Shown one piece after another: positions 44,646 to 56,175 of a stretch of 64,000 nucleotides of DNA. Position numbers and translations under genes: made by a program. The notes under the pieces are model-generated. The model had not been told where the DNA came from, did no database searches, and saw only the letters and a program-made list of their open reading frames with translations. Within the stretch, counting starts at the first letter, position 1. Every line of letters starts with the position of its first letter. This DNA is from Microvirga sp. ACRRW (lineage in GTDB: Bacteria > Pseudomonadota > Alphaproteobacteria > Rhizobiales > Beijerinckiaceae). The DNA lies in contig NZ_JAKRNJ010000004.1 in assembly GCF_022346925.1 (NCBI RefSeq), positions 248,001 through 312,000 of the forward strand. The letters run 5' to 3'.

Positions 44646-45926
44646 ATGTTGAAGCGTATTGCTATGGCCGCGAGCCTGACGCTCGCGCTCGCTGCCTGCC
44701 AGGACGGCAACCTGTCCCAAGGCTCCACGCGCCACCTGCAGCCGATTCCGCCGGCCGCCATGGCCCTCATGTCCGCCAAGGGCATGAGCAAGAACGATCC
44801 CATCCTGATCCGGGCCTACAAGAAGGAATCGGAGCTGGAGGTCTGGAAGCGCGGCTCCAACGGCAAGTACGCCCTGCTCAAGACCTATCCCATCTGCCGC
44901 TGGTCGGGCCAGCTCGGCCCCAAGACCCGTGAAGGCGACCGCCAGGTGCCGGAAGGCTTCTACACGGTCACCCCGGCGCAGATGAACCCGAACTCGAATT
45001 TCTATCTCTCGTTCGATACCGGCTATCCGAACGCCTTCGACCGTTCGCTGGGCCGTAACGGCGGCGACATCATGGTCCACGGCTCGTGCTCCTCGCGCGG
45101 CTGCTTCGCCATGACGGACCAGAACGTCGCCGAGATCTATTCCATCGCCCGCGAGGCGTTCGCCAGCGGCCAGCGCGCCTTCCAGTTCCAGTCCTATCCG
45201 TTCCGGATGACGGCCCAGAACCTGGCCAAACACCGGCTCGATAAGAACATCGCCTTCTGGAAGAATCTGAAGGAAGGCTCCGACACCTTCGAGGTGACGA
45301 AGGAAGAGGTGCCTGTCGCTGTCGCAGGCGGCCGCTATCAGTTCAACGGCGATTCCACCGTGGTGGCCGCCGTGACGCAGAAGCAGCGCGAGGACGAGCA
45401 GGAAGTCGCCGAACTCGTCGCCAAGGGCACGAAGCCGGTCAAGCTCGTCTATCATGACGGCGACACGCACGAGTCCTTCCGCACGGCCCTCGCCAATGCC
45501 TCCGGCGTGACGGACAGCAAGCTCGGTTACGTGAGCCGCACCGAGGGTCTCTCCTCCGGCCCGCAGCAGATCGCGCTCGACGACAGCGGCCGCGAGCAGG
45601 TCGAGACCCCGGCGGCAGCCCTCGCCTTCGCTTCCATGAAGGAAGTGCCGGCCGAGGCTTCCGAGCCCAAGGTTGTCGCTTCGGCCAAGCCGGTTGCGAC
45701 AACGCCTGCCGCATCGGCTTCCGACGAGACGCCCTTCTACAAGAAGATGTTCAGCAACGTGACGGACCTCTTCAGCAGTTCGTCCTCGCAGCCTGCGGCA
45801 GAGACGGCCCAGACCGAGCCGACCATCGCTCCCGCAGCGATCACGCCTGCCATCCGTCCCCCGGTCAAGCCGCAGAAGCGCGCCGAGACCCCGACGGGCC
45901 TGAAGGTGGCTCAGGTCAGGAACTGA
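44646..45926 (+). CDS. L,D-transpeptidase (YafK/DpaA-like) lipoprotein
   Basis: 426-residue periplasmic enzyme with a lipoprotein signal (MLKRIAMAASLTLALAAC, lipid Cys18). The YkuD/YafK catalytic domain (about 50-200) contains RVP-like PEGFYTV and the active-site signature MVHGSCSSRGCFAMTD with the nucleophilic Cys in SxGC form. E. coli YafK (DpaA) removes Braun lipoprotein from peptidoglycan; a cross-linking role is equally possible. The remaining ~220 residues are unusual: an Ala/Pro/Ser/Glu-rich tail without clear domain and with a hydrophobic TVVAAVT patch. Converges with the DUF900 lipoprotein at 46035. Confidence 0.88.
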   Translation: MLKRIAMAASLTLALAACQDGNLSQGSTRHLQPIPPAAMALMSAKGMSKNDPILIRAYKKESELEVWKRGSNGKYALLKTYPICRWSGQLGPKTREGDRQVPEGFYTVTPAQMNPNSNFYLSFDTGYPNAFDRSLGRNGGDIMVHGSCSSRGCFAMTDQNVAEIYSIAREAFASGQRAFQFQSYPFRMTAQNLAKHRLDKNIAFWKNLKEGSDTFEVTKEEVPVAVAGGRYQFNGDSTVVAAVTQKQREDEQEVAELVAKGTKPVKLVYHDGDTHESFRTALANASGVTDSKLGYVSRTEGLSSGPQQIALDDSGREQVETPAAALAFASMKEVPAEASEPKVVASAKPVATTPAASASDETPFYKKMFSNVTDLFSSSSSQPAAETAQTEPTIAPAAITPAIRPPVKPQKRAETPTGLKVAQVRN

Positions 45927-45949
45927 CCTCAACACATTTATCGACACGC

Positions 45950-45976
45950 AAAAGCCCGCCTCATCGGCGGGCTTTT
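45950..45976. terminator. Bidirectional terminator between converging lipoprotein genes
   Basis: Perfect 11-bp stem AAAAGCCCGCC / GGCGGGCTTTT with loop TCATC; T runs on both strands. Confidence 0.92.
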
Positions 45977-46034
45977 CGTTTGAGAGTGAAGTGAACCGGA
46001 AACGTCCGTTTCGGCGGTCCCCTTTCCGACATCC

Positions 46035-47327
46035 TCAAGGCGCGAGCGTATTGGAAACGGATCGGCCGAACTCCTCGACCTGTCCGCCGAACGATTGCCG
46101 CGTCTGTGGATCGACGACGGCAACGGGCGCGGATACGGCCAGACCGGCGGCGGTTCCGATAGCGGTCGCCGCACCGGCCGTCACGCTGATGATGCGGTCT
46201 CCCAATCCGACCCGGGAATCCGTGACCGTCTGGCCTTCGGCCAGTCGTTTCCCGATGAGCTGGACGACCTCCGGGCTCTCCGCGAACTTGCCGTGATTGA
46301 GAGGGTCTCCGGCCTTCAGCTTGGTGAGGTCGAGCACCGTCACCTGAGCCTGTTCAAGCTGCGTCCGATAGGGTTCCTGATCGGGGTTGATGGCTCCCAG
46401 GCGGGCTGTGCTGCCCCAGACGCGCCGGGAGACGGCAAGAGCTCGGTCGTCCTGCGACACGAACAAGGTGAAAGCCGGGCGATTGGCACGCGGCCCCATG
46501 TCGACGATCGCTTCGCGCGCGAGATCCACATCCACATCGGGCGCTGCGAGAAGGACGTTCTTGACCTTCGGCGTGACCCGGCCATCGCGGATCGCCATCT
46601 GTCGCAAAGTTTCGAGAGCAAGAGAATTGCCCATGGAATGCGCCAGGATCGAGATTTCGCCGACCTGAGGATCGGACGAGATCGCCTTCAACAGACTTTC
46701 CAGCGCATTGCGGGAATAAGCCGTGCTCTCGCGATCATACCCATAGGCCAGAATGCTACCGCGCGAGGGCCATGTGAACAGGATCGGCACTACGGGCGCA
46801 TGAGAATCGTGCACGATCTGAGCGAAACGGAAAACCGCATCCTCGAAGCGGTTGTTGAATCCGTGAATGAAAACCATCACCTGCCGCTTGCGAGACGAGC
46901 GCAAGGTTCGCCGGAACCAGGAAAGCGCCTGGGCGCGGTCGATGACATCGGCCTTGAGTGTCACGAATTCCGTGGCCGGATTGCCAGGTATCTGTCGCGG
47001 CCACTGCACTTCACCGATCTGCCGCACTCCCTCAGGCGGGATCGAGACGGTGATATTCGCAAAGGCAAGGGCAGGACTTCTCTCCCCGGAGAACAGCTCT
47101 GCCGGGTCCGTCCGCTTGCGCGTCGTCGCAACCAGCATGTCCACGCGGCTCGCATTGGGAACGGACTCGCTCACGGGCGCCATGACGCCCTTGAGCCCGG
47201 CGCAGGCACCCAGAGGCAGGACGGCACACAGGCACAGTGCGCCAGAGAGCGACGCCCTGGAAAGCTTACGGGCTCTTGAACGGACATGAGCTGATGGCAC
47301 GCAAAACCCCTTGTCTTTTGCGGACAT
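46035..47327 (-). CDS. Alpha/beta-hydrolase lipoprotein (DUF900 family)
   Basis: 430 residues. A long, basic N-terminus leads to a lipobox (CAVLPLGAC, lipid Cys about 42). The hydrolase core has VMVFIHGFNNRFEDAVFR (oxyanion region) and SILAHSMGNSLALE with the nucleophile Ser in a HSMGN elbow; VDVDLAREAIVDMG is a candidate acid strand. These match DUF900/COG4782, conserved alphaproteobacterial esterase-like proteins of unknown substrate. The C-terminal ~50 residues contain a Gly/Ala-rich hydrophobic stretch (VTAGAATAIGTAAGLAVSA). Transcribed alone. Confidence 0.85.
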   Translation of the reverse strand: MSAKDKGFCVPSAHVRSRARKLSRASLSGALCLCAVLPLGACAGLKGVMAPVSESVPNASRVDMLVATTRKRTDPAELFSGERSPALAFANITVSIPPEGVRQIGEVQWPRQIPGNPATEFVTLKADVIDRAQALSWFRRTLRSSRKRQVMVFIHGFNNRFEDAVFRFAQIVHDSHAPVVPILFTWPSRGSILAYGYDRESTAYSRNALESLLKAISSDPQVGEISILAHSMGNSLALETLRQMAIRDGRVTPKVKNVLLAAPDVDVDLAREAIVDMGPRANRPAFTLFVSQDDRALAVSRRVWGSTARLGAINPDQEPYRTQLEQAQVTVLDLTKLKAGDPLNHGKFAESPEVVQLIGKRLAEGQTVTDSRVGLGDRIISVTAGAATAIGTAAGLAVSAPVAVVDPQTRQSFGGQVEEFGRSVSNTLAP

Positions 47328-47578
47328 TCTATCCCTACCGGAAGGCCGCGCTTGACCGGCAAGGACGTTGTCTTGACAGTTTGAGCCAGCGGGATCGCAA
47401 TGAAAAGGTCATTCCTCCGGCGCGTTTCACGCCCAAAACCTTGAGGCGGGGCAATTCACCTTTCCGCGCGCAAGCGGAACCGCAGCCTGCACGATGCAGT
47501 TAGCCACTCTGTCATCCTCCCGCGAGACGCCAGCAGAGCCCCCGTCAGAAGAAACCCCGCCAGAAGAGACAACATCCA
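47328..47578. other. Intergenic region, divergent lipoprotein and exchanger genes
   Basis: 250 bp between divergent genes at 46035-47327 and 47579. It must contain both promoters. No recognisable element other than a generic TTGACA-like TTGACAG (about 47374) stands out; I see no small gene. Confidence 0.3.
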
Positions 47579-48619
47579 TTGCCCCTTTCCAACGCGCAGG
47601 ACTACCCGATCTGGATCAATGCCGGGATCTTTCTCGCTGCGGCCGTGATGGTCTGGATCGCGGGCACGCGCCTGACGCACGCGCTGGATGCCATCACCGT
47701 CAAGACGGGCTGGGGTCAGGCCTTCGTCGGCATGCTGCTTCTCGGCGGCATCACATCGCTGCCCGAGATCGCCAACACGATTACATCCTCCGTCACCGGC
47801 AACCCCGCATTGGCCGTCAACAACCTGCTCGGCAGCGCCGCCATCAACGTCCTTCTGCTTGCCGTCGCCGATGCCTTCATCGGCCGTGACGCCGTGACCT
47901 CCGCCGTTGCACGACCTTCCACGCTGATGATGGCGACCCTCTGCATTCTGGTGCTCATCACGGTCGCCGTGGCGATCACCGTGACGGATGTCTCCGTCAT
48001 GGGTATCGGCATTTGGTCCATCGTGATCTGCGCCCTCAGCATCGGCTTCTTCGCGCTCTCCGTCGGCTACAACGAGCGCGCGCCCTGGACCGTGAAGGAT
48101 GTCGAGGATGAACTCGAGGAAGAAGGTGAGGAAGCTTCCGACAAAAGGTCCATGCGCTCGCTCGTGATCACGAGCGCGGTCACCGGTGCCATCATCTTCG
48201 TTGCAGGTTTCGCCCTGGCCCAAACGGGCGACGCTCTCGCTGAGCAGACGGGCATCGGCACGGGCATGGTGGGCTTTGCCCTCATCGGGCTCTCGACTTC
48301 CATGCCGGAGCTGAGTTCGATCATCGCGGCGCTTCGGCTTAAGCGCTACGAGATGGCGTTCGGCCAAGTGCTGGGCACCAATTTCGTCAACCTGTCGCTG
48401 ATCCTGTTGGGCGACGCCGTGTTCACCGGCGGCCCGCTGATCAACGAGCTCTCCCGCTTCGAAACCGTCTCCGCGCTTCTCGGCGCGATACTGACCGGTG
48501 TCTTCCTGATCGGCCTTTTGGAGCGACGTAACCCGACCGTGATGAAGATGGGCTGGGACTCGCTTGCCGTCATGGTGCTCTTCGCAGGCGGCCTTGTCGT
48601 GCTCTACGCGGTGGAATGA
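47579..48619 (+). CDS. Calcium/cation antiporter (CaCA family, Na+/Ca2+ exchanger type)
   Basis: 346 residues with ten to eleven predicted helices in two halves of opposite orientation. The alpha-1 repeat GGITSLPEIANTITSS and alpha-2 GLSTSMPELSSIIAAL carry the conserved Glu residues that bind Ca2+; N-rich LAVNNLLGSAAINVLL and VLGTNFVNLSLILL follow each. The acidic cytoplasmic loop (DVEDELEEEGEEASDKR) between halves is a possible regulatory site. TTG at 47579 is the only reasonable start with a weak GAAGAGAC upstream. Exchange of Ca2+ for H+ or Na+ is not resolvable from sequence. Confidence 0.88.
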   Translation: MPLSNAQDYPIWINAGIFLAAAVMVWIAGTRLTHALDAITVKTGWGQAFVGMLLLGGITSLPEIANTITSSVTGNPALAVNNLLGSAAINVLLLAVADAFIGRDAVTSAVARPSTLMMATLCILVLITVAVAITVTDVSVMGIGIWSIVICALSIGFFALSVGYNERAPWTVKDVEDELEEEGEEASDKRSMRSLVITSAVTGAIIFVAGFALAQTGDALAEQTGIGTGMVGFALIGLSTSMPELSSIIAALRLKRYEMAFGQVLGTNFVNLSLILLGDAVFTGGPLINELSRFETVSALLGAILTGVFLIGLLERRNPTVMKMGWDSLAVMVLFAGGLVVLYAVE

Positions 48620-48678
48620 GAGAAAGCCGATCACATCGTTTAATAAACGTCTGAAGATGCGATCTCCTACTCGCCATG

Positions 48679-48708
48679 AAAAAGCCCGGCACGATGGCCG
48701 GGCTTTTT
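48679..48708. terminator. Bidirectional terminator between exchanger and secA
   Basis: Perfect 12-bp stem AAAAAGCCCGGC / GCCGGGCTTTTT with a 6-nt loop ACGATG; terminates both the plus-strand exchanger gene and minus-strand secA. Confidence 0.93.
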
Positions 48709-48733
48709 CAATTCAATATGAAGTGCGTGCACT

Positions 48734-51529
<2,796 letters not shown>

Positions 51530-51783
51530 CGAGAGCCTTCGAAAATTCCAGAATTCAGGAGATAAGGGGCGTTGAGGCCGCCTTATAGACCTAATCATGC
51601 GGGAGCGCATCTTAAAGGCTGTGCCTGAATGGCGCAGCCTTAATGTCCTCCAGCCGGCCTTAAATAAGGCCACGCCGTGCGGGATGCTGTGGCATAAATA
51701 TGCCATCGCTTGCAAACGTAAACACGTTAGGCCATCTCATCGGTGCTGTCCGTGGGCTCTTTCAGCCCACCAGAGGATCATCC
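51530..51783. promoter_or_regulatory. Divergent secA / parvulin promoter region
   Basis: 254 bp between divergent starts. A candidate SecM-like leader is not seen. TTAAATAAGGCC and ATAAATATGCCATCGC are A+T-rich stretches where promoters would lie; none can be assigned firmly. Confidence 0.3.
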
Positions 51784-52680
51784 ATGTCGTCTCTTTCGGT
51801 TCGTAAAAGCCTTCTTGCCCTTGGAACCGCCCTGCCCCTGATGGCAGGCGCCGCCCTTGCGCAGACCCCTCCCGCCTCGGCCCCCGCCACCTCTCCGGCG
51901 GCCGTGCCCGCCGTCGACCCCGCCAAGGTGGTCGCCCGGGTGAACGGCGTCGAGATCACGGAAGGGGACCTGGCTGTCGCGGCCGAGGACCCGGCCCTGC
52001 AGATGCCGAACGTGCCCGACGAGCAGAAGCGCGAGATGCTGACCGGCTACCTGATCGACCTGAAGCTCGGCGCCAAGGCTGCGGAAGCCGCCAAGGTCGG
52101 CAGCGGCGCGGACTTCGCCCGCAAGCTCGCCTATAACCGGGACAAGACCCTGCTGGACGCCTATCTCGACCAGACGGCCAAGAAAGCCGTGACGCCCGAG
52201 GCGGCCCGCAAGCTTTACGACGAGACCGTTAAGAGCATCCCCGCCGAGCAGGAAGTGCGCGCCCGCCACATCCTCGTGGAGAACGAGGAAGACGCCAAGA
52301 AGGCCGCCACCCGCGTGAAGGGCGGCGAAGACTTCGCCAAGGTGGCCGGCGAGCTTTCCAAGGACCCCGGCTCCAAGACCGACGGCGGCGACCTCGGCTT
52401 CTTCACCAAGGACCGCATGGTCGAGCCCTTTGCCGAAGCCGCCTTCAAGCTCGAACCCGGCCAGATCTCCGATCCGGTGAAGAGCCAGTTCGGCTGGCAC
52501 GTGATCAAGGTCGAGGAAAAGCGCACCAAGCCTGCGCCGAGCTTCGAGGAGACCAAGGATCAGGTCGAAGCCTATCTCGGCCGCAAGGCCCAGCAGGACC
52601 TCATCACGAGCCTGCGCAAGGACGCGAAGATCGAGAAGCTCGACGATAAGGGCAACCTCGTCGAACAGAAACAGCCGTAA
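51784..52680 (+). CDS. Periplasmic peptidyl-prolyl isomerase, parvulin/PrsA type
   Basis: 298 residues. A Sec signal peptide (SLLALGTALPLMAGAALAQ, cleavage after ALA around residue 25) is followed by an Ala/Pro-rich linker, an N-terminal helical SurA-like region (ARVNGVEITEGDLAVAAED), the parvulin rotamase domain (about 155-250: EVRARHILVENEEDAKK ... DLGFFTKDRMVEPF, FGWHVIKVEEKR) and a charged tail. It assists folding of exported proteins, fitting its place opposite secA. ATG at 51784 with AGAGGA; the open frame to 51700 is leader sequence. Confidence 0.92.
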   Translation: MSSLSVRKSLLALGTALPLMAGAALAQTPPASAPATSPAAVPAVDPAKVVARVNGVEITEGDLAVAAEDPALQMPNVPDEQKREMLTGYLIDLKLGAKAAEAAKVGSGADFARKLAYNRDKTLLDAYLDQTAKKAVTPEAARKLYDETVKSIPAEQEVRARHILVENEEDAKKAATRVKGGEDFAKVAGELSKDPGSKTDGGDLGFFTKDRMVEPFAEAAFKLEPGQISDPVKSQFGWHVIKVEEKRTKPAPSFEETKDQVEAYLGRKAQQDLITSLRKDAKIEKLDDKGNLVEQKQP

Positions 52681-52703
52681 GATTCGCCGCGGTCAAAACT
52701 CGC

Positions 52704-52727
52704 AAGGGCGGCCGTGGGGCCGCCCTT
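52704..52727 (+). terminator. Terminator after the parvulin gene
   Basis: Perfect 10-bp stem AAGGGCGGCC / GGCCGCCCTT with loop GTGG; short T run. The sequence beyond it (52730-52920) is strikingly A+T-rich for this genome. Confidence 0.7.
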
Positions 52728-52943
52728 ATGCTATGTATAAGTTGAGCGCCCTTACGTAATAATTCGCGCTTTGGTTGTCCATTGAATGCATAATTCATGT
52801 GACAATAATATGTAACTAGCCACTGTATTTCTGACTGTCCCTCGAATTCATTTTGCAAAGCTGCAAATACTCAAATTAGGATGTGTTTATAGCGAGGCCT
52901 CCTCTCCATTCTGAGAGGATACGTATGGTTATGCGCTTTTCTA
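52728..52943. other. A+T-rich intergenic stretch before the RTX gene
   Basis: No gene seen. Base composition falls well below the surrounding level (for example TAATAATTCGCGC, GACAATAATATGTAAC, CATTTTGCAAAGC), which is consistent with foreign DNA or a promoter region for the gene at 53009. GAGAGGAT with CTCTCC nearby forms a small dyad (about 52907-52918). No promoter is assigned. Confidence 0.4.
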
Positions 52944-53002
52944 CCTAGGAATGCCGTCTCATCGGACGATCCGAGATCGGCTCTGTTCTAAATTCCTAGG
53001 AG
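52944..53002 (+). promoter_or_regulatory. 5'-UTR hairpin that pairs with the ribosome-binding site of the RTX gene
   Basis: CCTAGGAAT (52944-52952) is fully complementary to ATTCCTAGG (52992-53000), and an inner stem TCGGA/TCCGA (52962-52966, 52970-52974) sits between. The downstream arm includes TAGG of the Shine-Dalgarno TAGGAG (52997-53002), 6 nt before the ATG at 53009. If the RNA folds so, ribosome entry would be reduced; heat, a protein or a ligand could open it. Pairing is seen; regulation is inference. Confidence 0.55.
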
Positions 53003-53008
53003 CACTTC

Positions 53009-54457
53009 ATGACCATTTTTCAAACTCCTCCCCGCGCGCCGGGTGACTCTGGCGTCACCGTCACGGACCCCTATTACCTTTTGGCGGGCGATCAGTTGAT
53101 CGTCGGTGCAGCCACGTCAGTGACGACCGAAGGCGCCACGGTACCGACTCCGGCGGTATCCATGACATCCGATGCTACCATCTGGGTCGCGCGATATTCC
53201 AACATCCGAGGCATTAAAGACACTTTGTTCGCCACGGGCGGCAACATCACCGTCAACCTGGATGAGCAAGCCTACATTTACGGCGCACAGACTGGGGTCA
53301 ATTTTGCCGGAACGGGCAACACGTTCAATCTCGCCGCTCACAGCCGCATTACCTCGGGTGGAACAGGTACCGCAATCCTGAGCGGCGGCGACTCCACGTT
53401 CAACCTGGCCTCGAATGCGTTCATCGGATTCCCGAGCACCAACCGCAGCCTTCTGCACATCGCCGTCAAGATGACCGGCGGCGGCAATACGTTCAATATC
53501 GAGACCGCGGCTGCGGTGAATGGCGGCACGCATGCCATCGTCATCGAAGGCGCAAACAACGTCTTCAACAACAAGGGCCAGATCCGCTCTGAGACAAACA
53601 CCGCCATTGTGCTCAACAGCACGGATGGTGGCACGAACGTCTTCACGAACGAAGGCAGCATTCTGAGAGAAGTCGATCAGGCAACGAAGGGCGGCCTGCC
53701 CCCCACACAGGACAACCTCAAGGTGATCGATAGCAAGGGCAATGCCATCGACATCATCCATAACGGCGTCACGTCCGGTGCGACCGCCACGATCAAGGGC
53801 GACGTCTACCTGCATGACGGCGATGACGTGTTCTACAACTACGCAACCGGACTTGTCATCGGCGTCAACGCGAACCGCGGCGTCGTCGACATGGGCGCTG
53901 GCGAGGACCTTGTCGAGAATGCAGGCAGAATCGACCAGCTGGTCCGCCTTGGCACGGGTAACGATCACTATGACAGCTCCACCAGCAGTCATGACGATTT
54001 CGTCGAAGGTGGCGCTGGAACGGACATCCTGATCGGCGGCTCCGGAGCCAATACCTTCGATGGCGGCGCAGATTCGGATTCGCTGTATGGCGGCGCCGGA
54101 AACGACACCCTCAACGGTGGCACCGGCAACGATTTCCTGCAGGGGGGCACTGGCGCAGATGCGTTCGTGTTCGATAACTTCTCCGGTATCGACACCATCG
54201 ACGACTTCACGGTTGGCGAGGACATCATCCTGCTGGAGTATGACGTCTTCACCGGCCTGGCCTATTACGGCTCGCTTCATGCGGACAGCTTCCATATCGG
54301 AACGCAAGCCGTCGATCATAATGACCGCATTATCTACGATGCCGAAAGCGGCAAGCTGTTCTACGATGCTGACGGAAGCGGCTCCGCTGCGGCGGTGCAG
54401 TTCGCGCAGCTTTCCAAGCACCTGTCGCTGACGGCTGCGAGCTTCTCCATCATCTAA
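53009..54457 (+). CDS. RTX-type calcium-binding protein with beta-helix-like N-terminal half
   Basis: 482 residues, no signal peptide. The N-terminal ~250 residues carry recurring turns GNTFNL, DSTFNL, GNTFNIE, NNVFNN and TNVFTNE at roughly 20-45 residue spacing, as in parallel beta-helices of surface-exposed proteins. From about 340 to 395 come glycine/aspartate nonapeptide repeats (GGAGTDILIGGSG, GGADSDSLYGGAGNDTLNGGTGNDFLQGG), the calcium-binding RTX roll, then a C-terminal region (LFYDADGSGSAAAVQFAQL) typical of type I secreted RTX ends. ATG at 53009; TAGGAG at 6 nt. It interrupts the usual parvulin-argJ order. Enzymatic activity is not recognised. Confidence 0.82.
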   Translation: MTIFQTPPRAPGDSGVTVTDPYYLLAGDQLIVGAATSVTTEGATVPTPAVSMTSDATIWVARYSNIRGIKDTLFATGGNITVNLDEQAYIYGAQTGVNFAGTGNTFNLAAHSRITSGGTGTAILSGGDSTFNLASNAFIGFPSTNRSLLHIAVKMTGGGNTFNIETAAAVNGGTHAIVIEGANNVFNNKGQIRSETNTAIVLNSTDGGTNVFTNEGSILREVDQATKGGLPPTQDNLKVIDSKGNAIDIIHNGVTSGATATIKGDVYLHDGDDVFYNYATGLVIGVNANRGVVDMGAGEDLVENAGRIDQLVRLGTGNDHYDSSTSSHDDFVEGGAGTDILIGGSGANTFDGGADSDSLYGGAGNDTLNGGTGNDFLQGGTGADAFVFDNFSGIDTIDDFTVGEDIILLEYDVFTGLAYYGSLHADSFHIGTQAVDHNDRIIYDAESGKLFYDADGSGSAAAVQFAQLSKHLSLTAASFSII

Positions 54458-54481
54458 AATATCTCCGCTGAACAGACACGA

Positions 54482-54511
54482 GCTCCCGCAGCCTTCGCTG
54501 CGGGGGCTTTT
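54482..54511 (+). terminator. Terminator after the RTX gene
   Basis: Stem AGCTCCCGCAGC / GCTGCGGGGGCT, 12 positions with one G-U pair, loop CTTC, followed by TTTCG. Confidence 0.85.
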
Positions 54512-54528
54512 CGTATACTGCCCTCGAT

Positions 54529-54648
54529 CTAGTTGTTCGTCCGGCCGATCCGGTTCGGATCGATGCCACCCTCGCGGTTGGTTTGGTTCTCCACGTCGCC
54601 TTGGAAGGTCGAGCCTCCGTCGAGATCGTGTGGGTCCTCGCCGGTCAT
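54529..54648 (-). CDS. 39-residue small protein, second of a coupled pair
   Basis: Starts at ATG (54648-54646) that overlaps the TGA of the upstream mini-gene as ATGA. The product MTGEDPHDLDGGSTFQGDVE ... IGRTNN is hydrophilic and acidic, without membrane segment or cysteine, ending in an NRIGRTNN-like basic tail. It resembles small conserved alphaproteobacterial proteins of unknown function, but I do not recognise the family. Both mini-genes lie antisense-free between the RTX terminator and argJ. Confidence 0.5.
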   Translation of the reverse strand: MTGEDPHDLDGGSTFQGDVENQTNREGGIDPNRIGRTNN

Positions 54649-54743
54649 TTGGTGGAGCCTTTGGAGCGTCCGATCCCCGGATCGACATTGAGGTCGCTGC
54701 GCGGCCGTGCTTCGGGCTTCGTCTTGGGGTGCTTGCCGCTCAT
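54645..54743 (-). CDS. 32-residue small basic protein, first of a coupled pair
   Basis: MSGKHPKTKPEARPRSDLNV ... GRSKGSTK: a very basic, Lys/Arg/Pro-rich 32-residue product. GGAG lies 6-7 nt before the ATG at 54743, and its stop overlaps the start of the 39-residue gene (ATGA). The clean ribosome-binding site and coupling argue that both are translated. No similarity recognised. Confidence 0.5.
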   Translation of the reverse strand: MSGKHPKTKPEARPRSDLNVDPGIGRSKGSTK

Positions 54744-54908
54744 GAATGTCTCCGTTGTCTCCGGACCGGGTCGACGAGGGCACAAAGCGGGCGTTCCTTG
54801 CGTTTGCGCCCGCATTCCCCTCAGCTTTGACTTGACAAGAAGCTTTAAAAAACCACAGGTCGCCTTTCCTAAACGGTATTCCGCCGCCCACCTTCGAGAC
54901 TTAGCAGT

Positions 54909-56150
54909 ATGTCCAAGACCGTCTCTCCGCTCGCGCCCAAGACATTCCCGACCCTGCCCGCCGTTGAGGGCGTGCGTCTCGCGACCGCGGAGGCCGGCAT
55001 CCGATACAAGAACCGGACGGACGTGCTCTATGTGACGCTGCCCAAGGAGACGACGGTGGCGGGCGTGTTCACGCGCTCGAAATGCCCGTCGGCGCCCGTC
55101 GATTGGTGCCGCAAGAATCTGGCGAAGGGCACGGCCCGCGCGCTGGTGGTGAATTCCGGCAATGCCAATGCCTTCACCGGCAAGAAGGGCGCGGAAGCGG
55201 TGAAGCTCACCGCCGAGATCGCCGCTGAGGCCGCAGGCTGCCGCGCTTCGCAGGTGTTCATCGCCTCCACCGGCGTGATCGGCGAGCCCCTCGACGCCAC
55301 GAAGTTTCAAGGTGTGCTGGAAGCCTGCGAGAAGAAGGCGAAGCCCTCCGCCTGGCTCGATGCCGCCAAGGCTATCATGACAACGGATACTTTCCCGAAG
55401 GTGGCGACCCGCACCGCCACCATCGGCGGTGTCGAGGTCACCATCAACGGCATGGCCAAGGGAGCCGGCATGATCGCGCCCGACATGGCGACCATGCTCT
55501 CCTTCATCTTCACCGATGCGCCGATTGCGGCGCCTGTGCTTCAGGCGCTGTTGAAGAAGGGTGCCGACAAGAGCTTCAACTGCGTGACGGTCGACAGCGA
55601 CACGTCCACCTCCGACACTTTGCTGTTCTTCGCCACCGGGGCCGCCGCTGGACGTGGCGCGCCCGCGATCTCGCTGCCGAGCGACCGCCGCCTGAAGGAG
55701 TTCCGTGCAGCCCTCGAAAGCCTGCTCTGCGATCTCGCGCAGCAGGTTGCCCGCGACGGCGAAGGCGCGCGCAAGTTCGTGACCGTGAAGGTGACGGGTG
55801 CCACGGGCGCGATCTCGGCCAAGCGCATCGCCATGGCGATTGCCAATTCTCCGCTCGTGAAGACGGCAGTGGCCGGCGAGGACGCCAATTGGGGCCGCGT
55901 CGTCATGGCCGTCGGCAAGGCGGGCGAGCCCGCCGAGCGCGACAAGCTCGCCATCTGGTTCGGCGACATTCGCGTGGCTGTGAAGGGCGCACGCGATCCG
56001 GAATACAGCGAGGCGAAGACCTCCGCCTACATGAAGGGCGACGAGATCACGATCCGCGTCGACCTCGGCCTGGGACGCGGCGAGGCCACCGCATGGACCT
56101 GCGACCTCACCAAGGCCTACGTGGAGATCAACGGCGATTACCGCAGCTGA
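54909..56150 (+). CDS. argJ: Bifunctional ornithine acetyltransferase / N-acetylglutamate synthase
   Basis: 413-residue ArgJ, which recycles the acetyl group in arginine biosynthesis and can make N-acetylglutamate. It is cleaved autocatalytically before Thr195 in [16 protein letters not shown], producing alpha and beta subunits; Thr195 is then the nucleophile. The first part shows [18 protein letters not shown] and STGVIGEPL, the second [14 protein letters not shown] and the C-terminal [12 protein letters not shown], all as expected. Its position downstream of secA/parvulin is conserved in many Hyphomicrobiales. Confidence 0.96.
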   Translation: MSKTVSPLAPKTFPTLPAVEGVRLATAEAGIRYKNRTDVLYVTLPKETTVAGVFTRSKCPSAPVDWCRKNLAKGTARALVVNSGNANAFTGKKGAEAVKLTAEIAAEAAGCRASQVFIASTGVIGEPLDATKFQGVLEACEKKAKPSAWLDAAKAIMTTDTFPKVATRTATIGGVEVTINGMAKGAGMIAPDMATMLSFIFTDAPIAAPVLQALLKKGADKSFNCVTVDSDTSTSDTLLFFATGAAAGRGAPAISLPSDRRLKEFRAALESLLCDLAQQVARDGEGARKFVTVKVTGATGAISAKRIAMAIANSPLVKTAVAGEDANWGRVVMAVGKAGEPAERDKLAIWFGDIRVAVKGARDPEYSEAKTSAYMKGDEITIRVDLGLGRGEATAWTCDLTKAYVEINGDYRS

Positions 56151-56175
56151 TCCGGCGATAGATTGAAGATGAAAC

